Assembly (NCBI GenBank): GCA_038323615.1 | Contig: JBBQHC010000002.1 | Span: 6,318-70,317, forward strand | Direction of reading: 5' to 3' | Source: JBBKXP01 sp038323615 | GTDB lineage: Bacteria > Pseudomonadota > Alphaproteobacteria > Rhodobacterales > Rhodobacteraceae | Length of the DNA stretch: 64,000 nt | In this document: one piece after another, positions 1-8,143 of the stretch | How positions within the stretch are numbered: position 1 is the stretch's first letter | How the letters are laid out: every line of letters starts with the position of its first letter | Program-made: the position numbers and the translations under genes | Notes under the pieces: model-generated | What the model was told of the DNA's origin: nothing | Database searches by the model: none | What the model saw: only the letters and a program-made list of their open reading frames with translations

Positions 1-172
1 GCCAGGTGCCCGGTGTCGCCTCCCAATGGCCGGCCATCATGGTGCCGTCGGCGGCGGTGTGCAGCACCCAGGTTTTCATCGTCGGGGTGCCTGCGGTCAC
101 CACCCAGCCGTCAAGCGTGGCGTCGGACGGGGTGACAGTGGTCAGGGCGGGCAGTTTGGTGATCGTTTGCAT
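1..172 (-). CDS. Cupin-domain protein (DUF861-like), N-terminal part only
   Basis: Partial gene that runs off the left edge; the 57 visible residues are its N-terminus, starting at the ATG whose complement is at 170-172. The peptide reads MQTITKLPALTTV, then a segment with TWVLHTAADGTMMAGHWEATPG. That segment resembles the start of the small cupin_3/DUF861 barrel proteins, where the Trp-rich GHWEATPG strand opens the barrel. Metal-binding residues would lie outside the window. It could be a regulatory or amine-binding cupin; no substrate can be inferred. Confidence 0.6.
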   Translation of the reverse strand, partial: MQTITKLPALTTVTPSDATLDGWVVTAGTPTMKTWVLHTAADGTMMAGHWEATPGTW

Positions 173-185
173 ATGCGGCTTTCAG

Positions 186-212
186 GTAAGATGGGTTCAA
201 ACCCATCCTACG
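186..212. repeat. REP-like palindrome copy 1
   Basis: GATGGGTTCAAACCCATC core with flanking GTAA/CTAC, lying between the cupin gene and the YdeI-like gene. It belongs to the family of GGGTTNAAACCC palindromes seen at 10431, 22491, 41936, 41980, 42542, 42576, 51425 and 51531. Confidence 0.75.
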
Positions 213-249
213 CAGGACCGCGCGGCGGCGATACGCCAAAACCGGCGTG

Positions 250-840
250 TCAGTATTCGTTAAGCCCCTTGCCCTCGAATATCTTGGGCGCGGCGCGGTC
301 GATCCTCGCGGTGCGGGTCGCCGACTGTTTGGCTGCCTCGATGTGCATGACATAGGACCGTTGCCGTCCCGGCGTCAGGGCCTTGAATGCTTCGCGAAAA
401 GCGTCGTCCTCATCCATCCGGGCCTGTAATTCGGCGGGATAGGTCAGTTCCTTGACGGCCTTGAAATCGACCTTTTCACCGGACTTGTGGATGCCGATGG
501 CCTCGGCCACGTACTCCCGCACGGTGGGGGCCTTTTCGGCAATCTCGGCCAACGAGGTAAAGACCATGTGCCGGACAGACTGTGAATTCGGGCCGGGCTG
601 TTGCAGCAACCCGGCGGGGTCTTTCATCAGCGCACCGCGAAAGAACCCGACGGTCGCCCCGGCCTTGAACGCACTAAGGATCAGGAAATTTTCGCCCGCG
701 ACCTGATACACCGGTTGTCGCCAGCGCAGCACCTCGTCGACTGGAAATTCCAGCACGATCTCGCGCAGCGCGGCCAGTTCGGGACGCCACTTTATGTCCT
801 TGGCGAAATAGGTCTCGAACCGGGGATTGCGACCAGACAT
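250..840 (-). CDS. YdeI/OmpD-associated family protein (DUF1801-type)
   Basis: 196 residues. The N-terminal 120 residues have the DUF1801 fold pattern (LREIVLEFPVDEVLRWRQPVY, then a hydrophobic GENFLILSAFKAGATVGFF strand). The C-terminal 60 residues carry the OmdA/YdeI signature (LTYPAELQARMDEDDAFREAFKALTPGRQRSY followed by HIEAAKQSATRTARI). Members are small cytosolic proteins of uncertain role, some linked to polymyxin or oxidative tolerance. The gene ends nine bases before the gabD stop-side boundary on the same strand, so it may be read from the gabD transcript. Function is inferred from family only. Confidence 0.8.
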   Translation of the reverse strand: MSGRNPRFETYFAKDIKWRPELAALREIVLEFPVDEVLRWRQPVYQVAGENFLILSAFKAGATVGFFRGALMKDPAGLLQQPGPNSQSVRHMVFTSLAEIAEKAPTVREYVAEAIGIHKSGEKVDFKAVKELTYPAELQARMDEDDAFREAFKALTPGRQRSYVMHIEAAKQSATRTARIDRAAPKIFEGKGLNEY

Positions 841-849
841 TGCGACCCC

Positions 850-2328
850 TCAGACACTCGTGCAGATGTATTTCATCTCAAGGTAATCCTCGATCCCGTG
901 GCGTGACCCTTCACGGCCCAGCCCCGATTGTTTGACGCCGCCGAACGGCGCCACCTCGGTCGAGATGATGCCGGTGTTGACGCCGACGATCCCGTACTCC
1001 AGCGCCTCCGCCACACGGGTGACGCGGGAGATGTCCTTGGCGTAGAAATAGGACGCGAGGCCGAAAATCGTGTCGTTGGCCTGTGCGATCACATCGTCCT
1101 CGTCTTCGAACATGAACAGCGGCGCGAAGGGGCCGAATGTTTCGTCCGTCGCGACCAGCATGTCGGGGGTCGCGTGGGTGACGATGGTCGGTTCAAAGAA
1201 CTGGCCGCCCAGTTTGTGGTCATGGCCGCCGGTCAACAGCTTGCCGCCTTTGGCAAGTGCGTCAGCCAGATGTTCGCGGACCTTGTCGAGAGCCGCAGGT
1301 TCGATCAGCGGGCCGAGGGTGACACCATCCGTCAGGCCATCGCCGACTTTCAGTTTCTCGACGGCGACCTTCAGCTTGGCCGAAAACGCCTCATAGACAC
1401 CCTTTTGCACGTAAATCCGGTTGGCGCAGACGCAGGTCTGGCCGTTGTTGCGGAATTTGCAGGCGATGGCGCCGATCACCGCTTCGTCCAGATCGGCGTC
1501 GTCGAACACGATAAACGGCGCGTTGCCGCCCAGTTCCATCGAGCATTTCATTACCTGATCGGCGGCCTGTTTCAGCAGGATGCGGCCGACTTCGGTCGAG
1601 CCGGTAAACGTCAATTTGCGCACTTTGGGGTTTTCGCAGAATTCCTTGCCGACTTCGGAGGATTTCGACGAGGTGACGATGGACAGCACGCCTTTGGGCA
1701 CGCCCGCTTCCTCGGCCAGTTTCGCCAGCGCCAGCGCCGACAGCGGAGTCAGGGACGCCGGGCGCAGCACGAAGGCGCAACCGGCGGCCAGCGCGGGTGC
1801 GGCCTTGCGGGTGATCATCGCGGCGGGAAAGTTCCACGGGGTGATCCCGGCGGCGACGCCGATCGGTTGCTTGATAACGGTGATCCGTTTGTCAGGCATG
1901 TGGCCGGGGATGGTTTCGCCATAGATGCGTTTGGCCTCTTCGCCGAACCATTCGATGAACGACGCGGCATAGGCGATCTCGCCCTTTGATTCGGCCAGCG
2001 GTTTGCCCTGTTCGGCGGTCATGATGATCGCCAGATCGTCCTGATTGGCCATCATCAGGTCGAACCATTTGCGCATGACATTGGCCCGCGCCTTGCCGGT
2101 CAGGGCGGCCCATTTCTTTTGCGCGGTATAGGCCACGTCAATGGCCCCGGCGATTTCGGCGCGGCTCAGATCGGCCACTTGGGCGATTTCGTCGCCGCGC
2201 GCCGGGTTGGTGACGGCAAAGGTCTTGCCGTCTGCCGCAGCCTTCCACTCGCCGCCGACAAAGGCCTTGTCGCAGACCAGTGACGGGTTCTTGAGCATGG
2301 ATTTCAGGTTTGTGACGTGATCGAGCAT
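850..2328 (-). CDS. gabD: NAD(P)-dependent succinate-semialdehyde dehydrogenase
   Basis: 492 residues, normal for GabD. It oxidises succinate semialdehyde to succinate, the last step of GABA degradation. Aldehyde dehydrogenase landmarks are present in order: GITPWNFPAAM, the FTGSTEVG cofactor loop, the general-base Glu in MELGGNAPF, and the catalytic Cys in NNGQTCVCANR. I chose the ATG at 2326-2328 because GGAGG sits seven bases upstream; the frame remains open for another 164 codons but that extension is low-complexity and shadows the divergent hydrolase. One oddity is VLRPAS where most relatives have VLKPA, so the cofactor-contacting Lys is Arg. Substrate assignment within the ALDH family is good but not certain. 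Confidence 0.88.
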   Translation of the reverse strand: MLDHVTNLKSMLKNPSLVCDKAFVGGEWKAAADGKTFAVTNPARGDEIAQVADLSRAEIAGAIDVAYTAQKKWAALTGKARANVMRKWFDLMMANQDDLAIIMTAEQGKPLAESKGEIAYAASFIEWFGEEAKRIYGETIPGHMPDKRITVIKQPIGVAAGITPWNFPAAMITRKAAPALAAGCAFVLRPASLTPLSALALAKLAEEAGVPKGVLSIVTSSKSSEVGKEFCENPKVRKLTFTGSTEVGRILLKQAADQVMKCSMELGGNAPFIVFDDADLDEAVIGAIACKFRNNGQTCVCANRIYVQKGVYEAFSAKLKVAVEKLKVGDGLTDGVTLGPLIEPAALDKVREHLADALAKGGKLLTGGHDHKLGGQFFEPTIVTHATPDMLVATDETFGPFAPLFMFEDEDDVIAQANDTIFGLASYFYAKDISRVTRVAEALEYGIVGVNTGIISTEVAPFGGVKQSGLGREGSRHGIEDYLEMKYICTSV

Positions 2329-2403
2329 GACAGCCTCCGCAAAATTTGACCTTATGAGAACCACGGGGCGGGCCAAAGGTCCAGCGGGAACGGGGAAGCG
2401 GGT

Positions 2404-3180
2404 TTGGGACAGCTGGACGATGCCTATGCCAACGGCGCATACATTGCGAACGGCGCGGCCTATCCGGGTCTGTGGACCGCACGGGCGGCGGCGTTTCGGG
2501 CTGGCGCATTGGGCCGACTGGATCAGCCATACGGGCCACGGGCACGCGAGCGGTTCGATCTGTTCCTGCCCGACGGTCCGCCGTTGGGGACGGTGGTGTT
2601 CGTGCATGGTGGCTATTGGCTCGAGGGCGACAAATCGCTCTGGTCGCATCTGGCGGCGGGGCCGGTGGCCCAGGGTTGGGCCGTCGCGGTGCCCTCCTAT
2701 GATCTGTGTCCGACCGTGCGGATTGCCGACATTACCCGGCAGATCGCACTCGCCATTGCGGTGATCGCCGACCGGATGCCGGGGCCGCTGCGCCTGTGCG
2801 GTCATTCGGCGGGCGGGCATCTGGTGGCGCGGATGGCTTGCGACGATCTGGCACCCGATTGGCGCGACAGGGTGCAGCGGATCGTCCCGATCTCGGCGCT
2901 GTCCGATCTGGCGCCGCTGATGCAGACAGGCATGAACGCAGTGCTGCGCCTTGATCGGGCCGAGGCGCGGGCCGAAAGTCCGCTGTTGCTTGGATGGTCC
3001 GGGGTGCCGGTGACGCTGTGGGTCGGGACGGACGAACGGCCAGCGTTTCTGGACCAGTCACGGCAGTTGTCGGCGCGGTGGCAGGTGCCGGTGGTGGTCG
3101 ATCCGGGGCGGCACCATTTCGATGTGATCGAAGGATTGTCGGATCCGCGCAGCCAATTGACGGCGACGCTGTTGGGGTGA
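2404..3180 (+). CDS. Alpha/beta hydrolase, kynurenine-formamidase/BD-FAE-like
   Basis: 258 residues, divergent from gabD. The oxyanion motif HGGYW (about residue 70) and nucleophile elbow GHSAGGH (about residue 137) identify an alpha/beta-hydrolase of the esterase/formamidase group. A late PGRHHFDVIE supplies the probable catalytic His. The N-terminus (LDDAYANGAYI) matches the family's usual start, but no ATG is in frame there; the likely start is the TTG at 2404 after a purine-rich GGGGAAG. Substrate unknown; formamidase, carbamate or ester hydrolysis are all possible. Confidence 0.78.
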   Translation: MGQLDDAYANGAYIANGAAYPGLWTARAAAFRAGALGRLDQPYGPRARERFDLFLPDGPPLGTVVFVHGGYWLEGDKSLWSHLAAGPVAQGWAVAVPSYDLCPTVRIADITRQIALAIAVIADRMPGPLRLCGHSAGGHLVARMACDDLAPDWRDRVQRIVPISALSDLAPLMQTGMNAVLRLDRAEARAESPLLLGWSGVPVTLWVGTDERPAFLDQSRQLSARWQVPVVVDPGRHHFDVIEGLSDPRSQLTATLLG

Positions 3181-3183
3181 GTC

Positions 3184-3233
3184 TTGGGGCGCTGCCCCAA
3201 ACCCCGGAATATTTTTAGCCAAAAGAAGCTGGA
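3184..3233 (+). terminator. Hairpin plus AATATTTTT intergenic module, copy 1
   Basis: TTGGGGC-GCT-GCCCCAA hairpin (3184-3200), then CCCCGG and AATATTTTTAGCCAAAAG (from 3209), directly after the hydrolase stop. The same module recurs at 22534, 33600 and 51454, with partial copies at 10497 and 52311. The GC-rich stem followed by a T tract suggests a terminator, but the conservation extends past the T tract. Confidence 0.6.
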
Positions 3234-3239
3234 AGTGGA

Positions 3240-4214
3240 TCAGCCAAAGCGGGATTTCCAGGTGGGGAACGGGTCGCTGTCTGCCGGGGTCGCGAGGTAA
3301 ACCGCGCGGGCGATGGCGCGGGCCATGCAGGTGGCGGCCGCATGGCCAAGCAGGACTGCGTCCGTGGCGGCCCGTGCTCTGGTGCTGGCGGCAAAGATCA
3401 GATCGCCGTCGAGCGGCGTGTGGCTGGGCAGCAGAGCGCGGGCGAAACCGTCGTGGGCGGCGGTGGCGAGGCGGGTGCATTGGCTTTGGGTCAGTGTCGC
3501 GTCGGTGGCGACGATGCCGATGGTGGTGTTGCGGCCGGGGCCGGTTTTGGTCGCGGGCGGGCCTTTGGGGAAGGTGGGGGCGGGGCCAATCCCGCCGAAT
3601 TCGCCGCCCTCTTCCCAAGGCGCGGCCCAGAAATGCGCCCCATCGCCCACCGTCGCCGACCCCAGCGCGTTGACCGCGACCAGCGCCCCGACCGTCGTGC
3701 CATCAGGCAAAACGCAAGAAGCCGAGCCGAGGCCGCCCTTGAGCGTGGCGGTGGTTGCCCCGGTTCCGGCGCCGATTGTGCCAAGGGCGAAACCGGCGGT
3801 CGCGGCGGTCAGGGCGGTGCGGCCAAGCGCGTTGTAGGGGTTGGCCACCCAACCTTTGTCCCCGCCGTTCAGCAGATCGAACAGGATCGCCGCCGGGACG
3901 ATCGGCACCCGCACGGGACCGACCGGAAAACCGCGCCCGATCTCGCGCAGCCCGTCCGCGACCCCTGACGCCGCATCAAGGCCAAAGGCCGATCCGCCAG
4001 CCAGCACCAGCGCATCGACCTGTTCGACCAGCCGGTCGGGGGCCAGCAAATCGGTTTCGCGGCTGCCCGGTGCGCCGCCCATGACAAAAACGCCCGCGGT
4101 AAAGGGCGCGTCGGCGACCAGCAAGGTGACCCCGGATTTAAGCCGGGCATCATTGGCATTGCCCACCCGCAGGCCCGCCACATCGGTGATCAGGTTGCGC
4201 TGTCCCGGTCTCAT
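3240..4214 (-). CDS. P1 family peptidase (DmpA / L-aminopeptidase D-esterase, S58)
   Basis: 324 residues. N-terminal-nucleophile hydrolase of the DmpA/BapA group, which self-cleaves to expose a Ser/Thr nucleophile and then removes N-terminal residues from small peptides. Recognisable blocks are NLITDVAGLRVGNA at the start, LVLAGGSAFGLDAASGV, and NTTIGIVATDATLT near residue 240, where the cleavage and nucleophile Thr sit. The start ATG (4212-4214) overlaps the stop of the upstream gene in an ATGA junction, so the two are translationally coupled. Many members of this family are exported, but no signal peptide is visible here, so a cytosolic location is likely. Confidence 0.85.
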   Translation of the reverse strand: MRPGQRNLITDVAGLRVGNANDARLKSGVTLLVADAPFTAGVFVMGGAPGSRETDLLAPDRLVEQVDALVLAGGSAFGLDAASGVADGLREIGRGFPVGPVRVPIVPAAILFDLLNGGDKGWVANPYNALGRTALTAATAGFALGTIGAGTGATTATLKGGLGSASCVLPDGTTVGALVAVNALGSATVGDGAHFWAAPWEEGGEFGGIGPAPTFPKGPPATKTGPGRNTTIGIVATDATLTQSQCTRLATAAHDGFARALLPSHTPLDGDLIFAASTRARAATDAVLLGHAAATCMARAIARAVYLATPADSDPFPTWKSRFG

Positions 4215-4630
4215 GCCGGCACCAGATAGGGGCCGACGTAGGTCAGGCGCGGCGTGTTGTTCAGGGTATAGGGCAGGCCTGCGAACGCGTCCTCGGCTAC
4301 CACGACCAGCGTATCGGCGCCGTGCATGTGCAACATCATATCCTCGACCAGCCCGGGATCGAACCAGCCGTCCAGCATCGGGCGCACCGCCGGGCCAAAG
4401 GCGACGGTGACATGGGCCGGGTCGACGAAAGCCCCCGGCAGGTCGATGGTCAGTTGCACCGGGTGCATCTCGTCGGCGCTGGCGTAGCAATAGGCGCGGG
4501 CGTTCGACTCGGACCGGAACTTGCCGTGGAAAAGGTGCAGCCGCGCCTTGCCCGGTGGGGGTGGTGTGGCGATGTCGGGGATCGGCGGGCGTGGCGTCAG
4601 CAGGGCGGCAAGGCGTGACCAGACTGTCAT
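4211..4630 (-). CDS. Conserved-looking small protein of unknown function
   Basis: 139 residues, not recognised with confidence. After a proline-rich stretch (residues 13-27) the protein has LHLFHGKFRSESNARAYCYA, then an acidic middle (FDPGLVEDMM), a hydrophobic strand (DTLVVVAEDAFAG) and ends YVGPYLVPA. The order of these blocks loosely recalls the Imm22/DUF4284 immunity-type fold, but I cannot verify this. It has no signal peptide or membrane segment. The ATGA overlap with the P1 peptidase gene implies co-expression and possibly a joint function. Neighbouring codon usage is normal. Confidence 0.6.
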   Translation of the reverse strand: MTVWSRLAALLTPRPPIPDIATPPPPGKARLHLFHGKFRSESNARAYCYASADEMHPVQLTIDLPGAFVDPAHVTVAFGPAVRPMLDGWFDPGLVEDMMLHMHGADTLVVVAEDAFAGLPYTLNNTPRLTYVGPYLVPA

Positions 4631-4771
4631 GGCGGCCCTCCCTTTCGTGACTGTGCCCCGGTGCCAGACTGGACCGGGATCGTTGTTTTGTCATCACGGT
4701 TTTGTGGGTGCCTTGTGCCGGGACAGTGCCGTGATACCTCTGGCCCCCAAACCCGCATCAGGAGCAGCGCG

Positions 4772-5623
4772 ATGACCGACACCTACACTCCGCCCAAAGT
4801 CTGGACCTGGGACAAGGACAGCGGCGGCACCTGGGCCAGCACCAACCGGCCGATTGCCGGGCCAACGCACGACAAGGTGCTGCCGGTCGGCAAGCATCCG
4901 TTCCAGTTGTATTCCCTCGCCACGCCCAACGGCGTCAAGGTGACGGTGATGCTCGAGGAATTGCTCGCGGCAGGTCACGCCGCCGATTACGACGCATGGC
5001 TGATCAAGATCAGCGACGGCGACCAGTTCGGCAGCGGTTTTGTCGAAGTGAATCCGAATTCCAAGATCCCGGCGTTGATGGACCGCTCCGGCCCGACCCC
5101 GGTACGGGTGTTCGAAAGCGGCGCGATTCTGTTGCATTTGGCCGAGAAATTCGGGGCGTTTCTGCCCAAAGACGGACCGGAGCGCACCGAGGTGATGAAC
5201 TGGCTGTTCTGGCAGATGGGCAGCGCACCCTATCTGGGCGGCGGCTTTGGCCATTTCTACGCCTATGCGCCGGAAAAATACGAATACCCGATCAACCGTT
5301 TCGCGATGGAGGCCAAGCGCCAGTTGGACGTTCTGGATCGGCAACTGGCCGAAACCGTATTCATCGCCGGTTCCGATTATTCCATCGCCGACATGGCGAT
5401 CTGGGCTTGGTTTGGCAATCTTGCCTTGGGGCGGCAGTACGATGCGGGCGAATTCCTTGACGTTCAGTCCTACAAAAACGTCCAGCGCTGGGCGCAGGCC
5501 ATTGATGCGCGTCCGGCGGTGATCCGCGGCAGGATGGTCAACCGCACATGGGGCGAGCCGTGGGAGCAACTGCCCGAACGCCACGCCGCCAGCGATTTCG
5601 ACGCAGTGCCGAAAAAGCCCTAG
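4772..5623 (+). CDS. yghU: YghU-type glutathione transferase / disulfide-bond oxidoreductase
   Basis: 283 residues, close to the 288 of E. coli YghU. The long N-terminal extension before the thioredoxin-like domain (KVWTWDKDSGG..FASTNRP-type, here GTWASTNRPIAGPTH) is characteristic. It is followed by HPFQLYSLATPNGVKVTVMLEE and the cis-Pro/ESGAIL glutathione site (VNPNSKIPALMD, VFESGAILLHLAEKFG). YghU proteins bind two glutathiones and reduce disulfides or organic peroxides. The ATG at 4772 is preceded by AGGAG with good spacing; an upstream in-frame extension to 4661 lacks similarity. Confidence 0.9.
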   Translation: MTDTYTPPKVWTWDKDSGGTWASTNRPIAGPTHDKVLPVGKHPFQLYSLATPNGVKVTVMLEELLAAGHAADYDAWLIKISDGDQFGSGFVEVNPNSKIPALMDRSGPTPVRVFESGAILLHLAEKFGAFLPKDGPERTEVMNWLFWQMGSAPYLGGGFGHFYAYAPEKYEYPINRFAMEAKRQLDVLDRQLAETVFIAGSDYSIADMAIWAWFGNLALGRQYDAGEFLDVQSYKNVQRWAQAIDARPAVIRGRMVNRTWGEPWEQLPERHAASDFDAVPKKP

Positions 5624-5777
5624 CGCAAGACCGCGCCGGGGATTATGAGGTTGCTTGAGCATATGGCGATGGCGTCGCCAAGGGTTCCGACCCGTCGCTT
5701 GGTGCCCCACTTGCACCCCCGTCCTGAACGCCCGGACCTTTCGGGGCTCCATCGGCCCCGTTTCTATGAGGTCGACA

Positions 5778-6983
5778 ATGACAAACCGTCCCGAATTCTA
5801 CCGCTTTCATCAAGGTGACAGGGTGCTGCCCTTTGCCGCCGCCGAATATGACGCCCGCCTGACAGGGCTGCGTGCGATCATGGCGAAAACCGGGGTTGAT
5901 GCCTGTGTTTTCACCTCGATGCACAACATCGCCTATTATTCCGGGTTCCTGTATTGCAGCTTTGGTCGGCCCTACGGGCTGGTCGTCACTGCTACCGAAA
6001 GCGTCACCATCAGCGCGGGTATCGACGCGGCGCAGCCGTGGCGGCGCTGTCATGGCGACAACATCACCTACACCGACTGGCAGCGCGACAATTACTGGCG
6101 GGCGATCCTGTCGGTGACCGGACCGAGCCGCGTCATCGGGATCGAAGCCGATCACCTGACCCTGTTGCAAAGCCAAAAGCTGACGGCGTTCCTGACGCCT
6201 TCGAAAACGGTGGACATCGCCCCCGACACCATGCGCCAGCGGATGCACAAATCGCCCGCCGAATTGGCGATCATCCGGGCCGGGGCGCATACCGCCGATG
6301 TGGGCGGCTATGCGATCAAGGATGCGATCAGCGTCGGCACCCGCGAGATCGACGTGGCGATGGCAGGGCGTGACGCGATGGAAACCGAGATCGCGCGGGC
6401 CTTTCCCGATGCCGAATACCGCGATACCTGGGTCTGGTTCCAGTCCGGGATCAACACCGACGGGGCGCATAATCCGGTGACATCGCGGACCCTGGAACGC
6501 GGCGATATTCTGTCGCTGAACACATTCCCGATGATCAGCGGCTACTACACCGCGCTGGAGCGGACGCTGTTCGTCGGTGAGGCCGATCCGGCCAGCTTGC
6601 GGGTCTGGGAGGCCAACGTCGCCGCCCATGAATACGGCATGTCGCTGCTGCTGCCGGGGGCGAAATGTTCGGACATCACCAGTAAAATCAACGATTTCCT
6701 CGAACAACGCCAATTGCTGCAATACCGCACGTTTGGTTATGGGCATTCGTTCGGCGTACTGTCGCATTATTACGGGCGCGAGGCGGGGCTGGAGCTGCGC
6801 GAGGATATCGACACGGTGCTGGAACCCGGCATGGTGATTTCGATGGAACCGATGCTGACCATCCCCGAAGGTCAGCCGGGCGCGGGGGGCTACCGCGAAC
6901 ACGACATCCTGATCATCACCGAGGACGGCAACGAAGATATCACGAAATATCCTTATGGGCCGGGCTTCAACATCGTCGGCTAG
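5778..6983 (+). CDS. Creatinase (creatine amidinohydrolase), M24 'pita-bread' family
   Basis: 401 residues, matching characterised creatinases. Hydrolyses creatine to sarcosine and urea. The N-terminal domain carries YCSFGRPYG (Phe62/Arg64 region of the Pseudomonas enzyme). The C-terminal catalytic domain has His231 in NTDGAHNPVTSRTLERGD, followed by GYYTALERTLF, GYGHSFGVLSHYYGRE and EPGMVISMEPMLT. Metal-ligand Asp/His of true M24 metallopeptidases are replaced, as expected for creatinase. The start follows GAGGTCGACA; an alternative ATG lies four codons upstream. No creatininase, sarcosine oxidase or urease gene is adjacent, so the pathway is completed elsewhere or the FAD oxidoreductase at 23.5 kb contributes. 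Confidence 0.9.
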   Translation: MTNRPEFYRFHQGDRVLPFAAAEYDARLTGLRAIMAKTGVDACVFTSMHNIAYYSGFLYCSFGRPYGLVVTATESVTISAGIDAAQPWRRCHGDNITYTDWQRDNYWRAILSVTGPSRVIGIEADHLTLLQSQKLTAFLTPSKTVDIAPDTMRQRMHKSPAELAIIRAGAHTADVGGYAIKDAISVGTREIDVAMAGRDAMETEIARAFPDAEYRDTWVWFQSGINTDGAHNPVTSRTLERGDILSLNTFPMISGYYTALERTLFVGEADPASLRVWEANVAAHEYGMSLLLPGAKCSDITSKINDFLEQRQLLQYRTFGYGHSFGVLSHYYGREAGLELREDIDTVLEPGMVISMEPMLTIPEGQPGAGGYREHDILIITEDGNEDITKYPYGPGFNIVG

Positions 6984-7005
6984 GCCTGTTGCCTGACCGG
7001 ATTAA

Positions 7006-7044
7006 CCCCGCGCAGAAACGCAAATTTCGGGCGCGGGGCTTTTG
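7006..7044 (+). terminator. Rho-independent terminator after creatinase
   Basis: CCCCGCGC (7006-7013) pairs with GCGCGGGG (7031-7038); an inner GAAA/TTTC pairing extends the stem. CTTTTG follows. Confidence 0.75.
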
Positions 7045-7097
7045 CTTTGGCGGATCTACATGCTAGGAAAGCCTGATTCTTTTGCCGAGAGGGCTTC

Positions 7098-7940
7098 ATG
7101 ACGCTTTTCATACCAAATCGCCGGGCCTTTCTGGCGCTGGCTGGTTCGGCCACGCTGGGCGCCTGCGCCGGGGCCGCACCCGTGTCCGGGCCGATGTTGC
7201 AGCCCAGGGAACAGTTCCTTGACGGCTACGGGCCAATCTACGATTCCGGCTATGAATTGCCCGGCGTCCCGGCCGAATACCTTGTTCCGCCGAACCGGCA
7301 GATCACCGGGCAATATCTGGGCGAACAGCCGCCCGGCACGCTCGATGTCGATCCCTATGCCAAGTTTCTGTATCTGGTCCGCGAGGGGAACAATTCGGTG
7401 CGCTATCCGGTCGGGGTCGGGCGCGCCGGGCGCAGTTTCCGCGGCGATGGCACGATCCAGTTGAAACGCAAATGGCCAAGCTGGACGCCAACCCGCAATA
7501 TGCTGCGCACCGAGCCTGAAATCTATGGCCCGTTTGCAAGCGGCATTCGGGGCGGCTTGCGCAATCCGCTGGGGTCGCGGGCGCTGTATCTGTTCAAGGG
7601 CGGGCGCGACACATACTACCGGATTCACGGCACCAACGATCTGGGTTCGGTCGGCAATTCCGGGTCGGCCGGCTGTATCCGGATGTTCAATCAGGACATC
7701 ATCGGGCTGTTCGAACTGATCAATATGGGCATGCGGGTGCATGTGCGCGGCGAAGAAGAATCGCAGCGCGTTGATCCCGAGAATTTCAACCGGGGCGTTG
7801 AATTGCCTGCAAAGCAGATCAATCCGGACGAGATTTACAGCGCCGAAGCGATCGCCAACGATCCGCCGCCGATATTTGACGACCCGCGCGACGGGCAGAC
7901 GCCGGGCGAGGCCCTGATTGCATCGGACGTGCCGCTTTAG
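7098..7940 (+). CDS. L,D-transpeptidase (YkuD/ErfK), probable lipoprotein
   Basis: 280 residues. Peptidoglycan cross-linking enzyme (3-3 links or lipoprotein attachment) acting in the periplasm. The N-terminus has a twin-Arg (NRRAFLALAG) and a lipobox LGAC with Cys23, so it is probably exported and lipidated. The YkuD domain spans about residues 85-215 and has the catalytic block HGTNDLGSVGNSGSAGCIRM with His177 and Cys193. The C-terminal 60 residues are acidic and variable. It lies after the creatinase terminator and before the AAA+ cluster leader, so it is probably monocistronic. Confidence 0.9.
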   Translation: MTLFIPNRRAFLALAGSATLGACAGAAPVSGPMLQPREQFLDGYGPIYDSGYELPGVPAEYLVPPNRQITGQYLGEQPPGTLDVDPYAKFLYLVREGNNSVRYPVGVGRAGRSFRGDGTIQLKRKWPSWTPTRNMLRTEPEIYGPFASGIRGGLRNPLGSRALYLFKGGRDTYYRIHGTNDLGSVGNSGSAGCIRMFNQDIIGLFELINMGMRVHVRGEEESQRVDPENFNRGVELPAKQINPDEIYSAEAIANDPPPIFDDPRDGQTPGEALIASDVPL

Positions 7941-7978
7941 ACGGATCACGGGTGGTCGGGATTACCGCCCAAATACCA

Positions 7979-8069
7979 GCAAAGCCGGGGTGCAGTACGA
8001 AACTGCCTCCGGCTTTGCCCGTTCCGGGGGCGGGCTTTGGCGCCAGCAAAATGGGCTGTCTGCGCCAAA
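7979..8069 (+). promoter_or_regulatory. Two consecutive strong hairpins in the leader of the AAA+ cluster
   Basis: Hairpin A: GCAAAGCCGG (7979-7988) pairs perfectly with CCGGCTTTGC (8009-8018), with an inner GCAGT/ACTGC stem and ACGAA loop. Hairpin B: TTTGGCGC (8036-8043) pairs perfectly with GCGCCAAA (8062-8069). Neither is followed by a clear T run. They could terminate the L,D-transpeptidase transcript weakly, protect the 5' end of the cluster mRNA, or act as an attenuator. Confidence 0.5.
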
Positions 8070-8143
8070 ACCGGGTGACGCCCCTTTGTAAATCCGGCTA
8101 ACATCCCATAGATCAACAACACGTTATTTCAGCGAGGACCGTC

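Noticed and set aside
928..1989. Long plus-strand open frame (353 codons) opposite gabD
   Set aside because: Antisense shadow of a clear ALDH gene; composition (many Arg/Gly/Asp) and lack of any family feature fit a high-GC shadow.
2281..2328. VLRPAS Lys-to-Arg change in GabD as evidence of inactivation
   Set aside because: Conservative change at a cofactor-contact site with catalytic Cys and Glu intact; noted in the gene entry only.
2329..2820. Open extension of the gabD frame upstream of 2328
   Set aside because: Basic, low-complexity peptide antisense to the divergent hydrolase; a GGAGG box marks the ATG at 2328.
5643..6902. Long minus-strand open frame opposite creatinase
   Set aside because: Shadow of the creatinase codons; His/Arg/Gly-rich and no start context.
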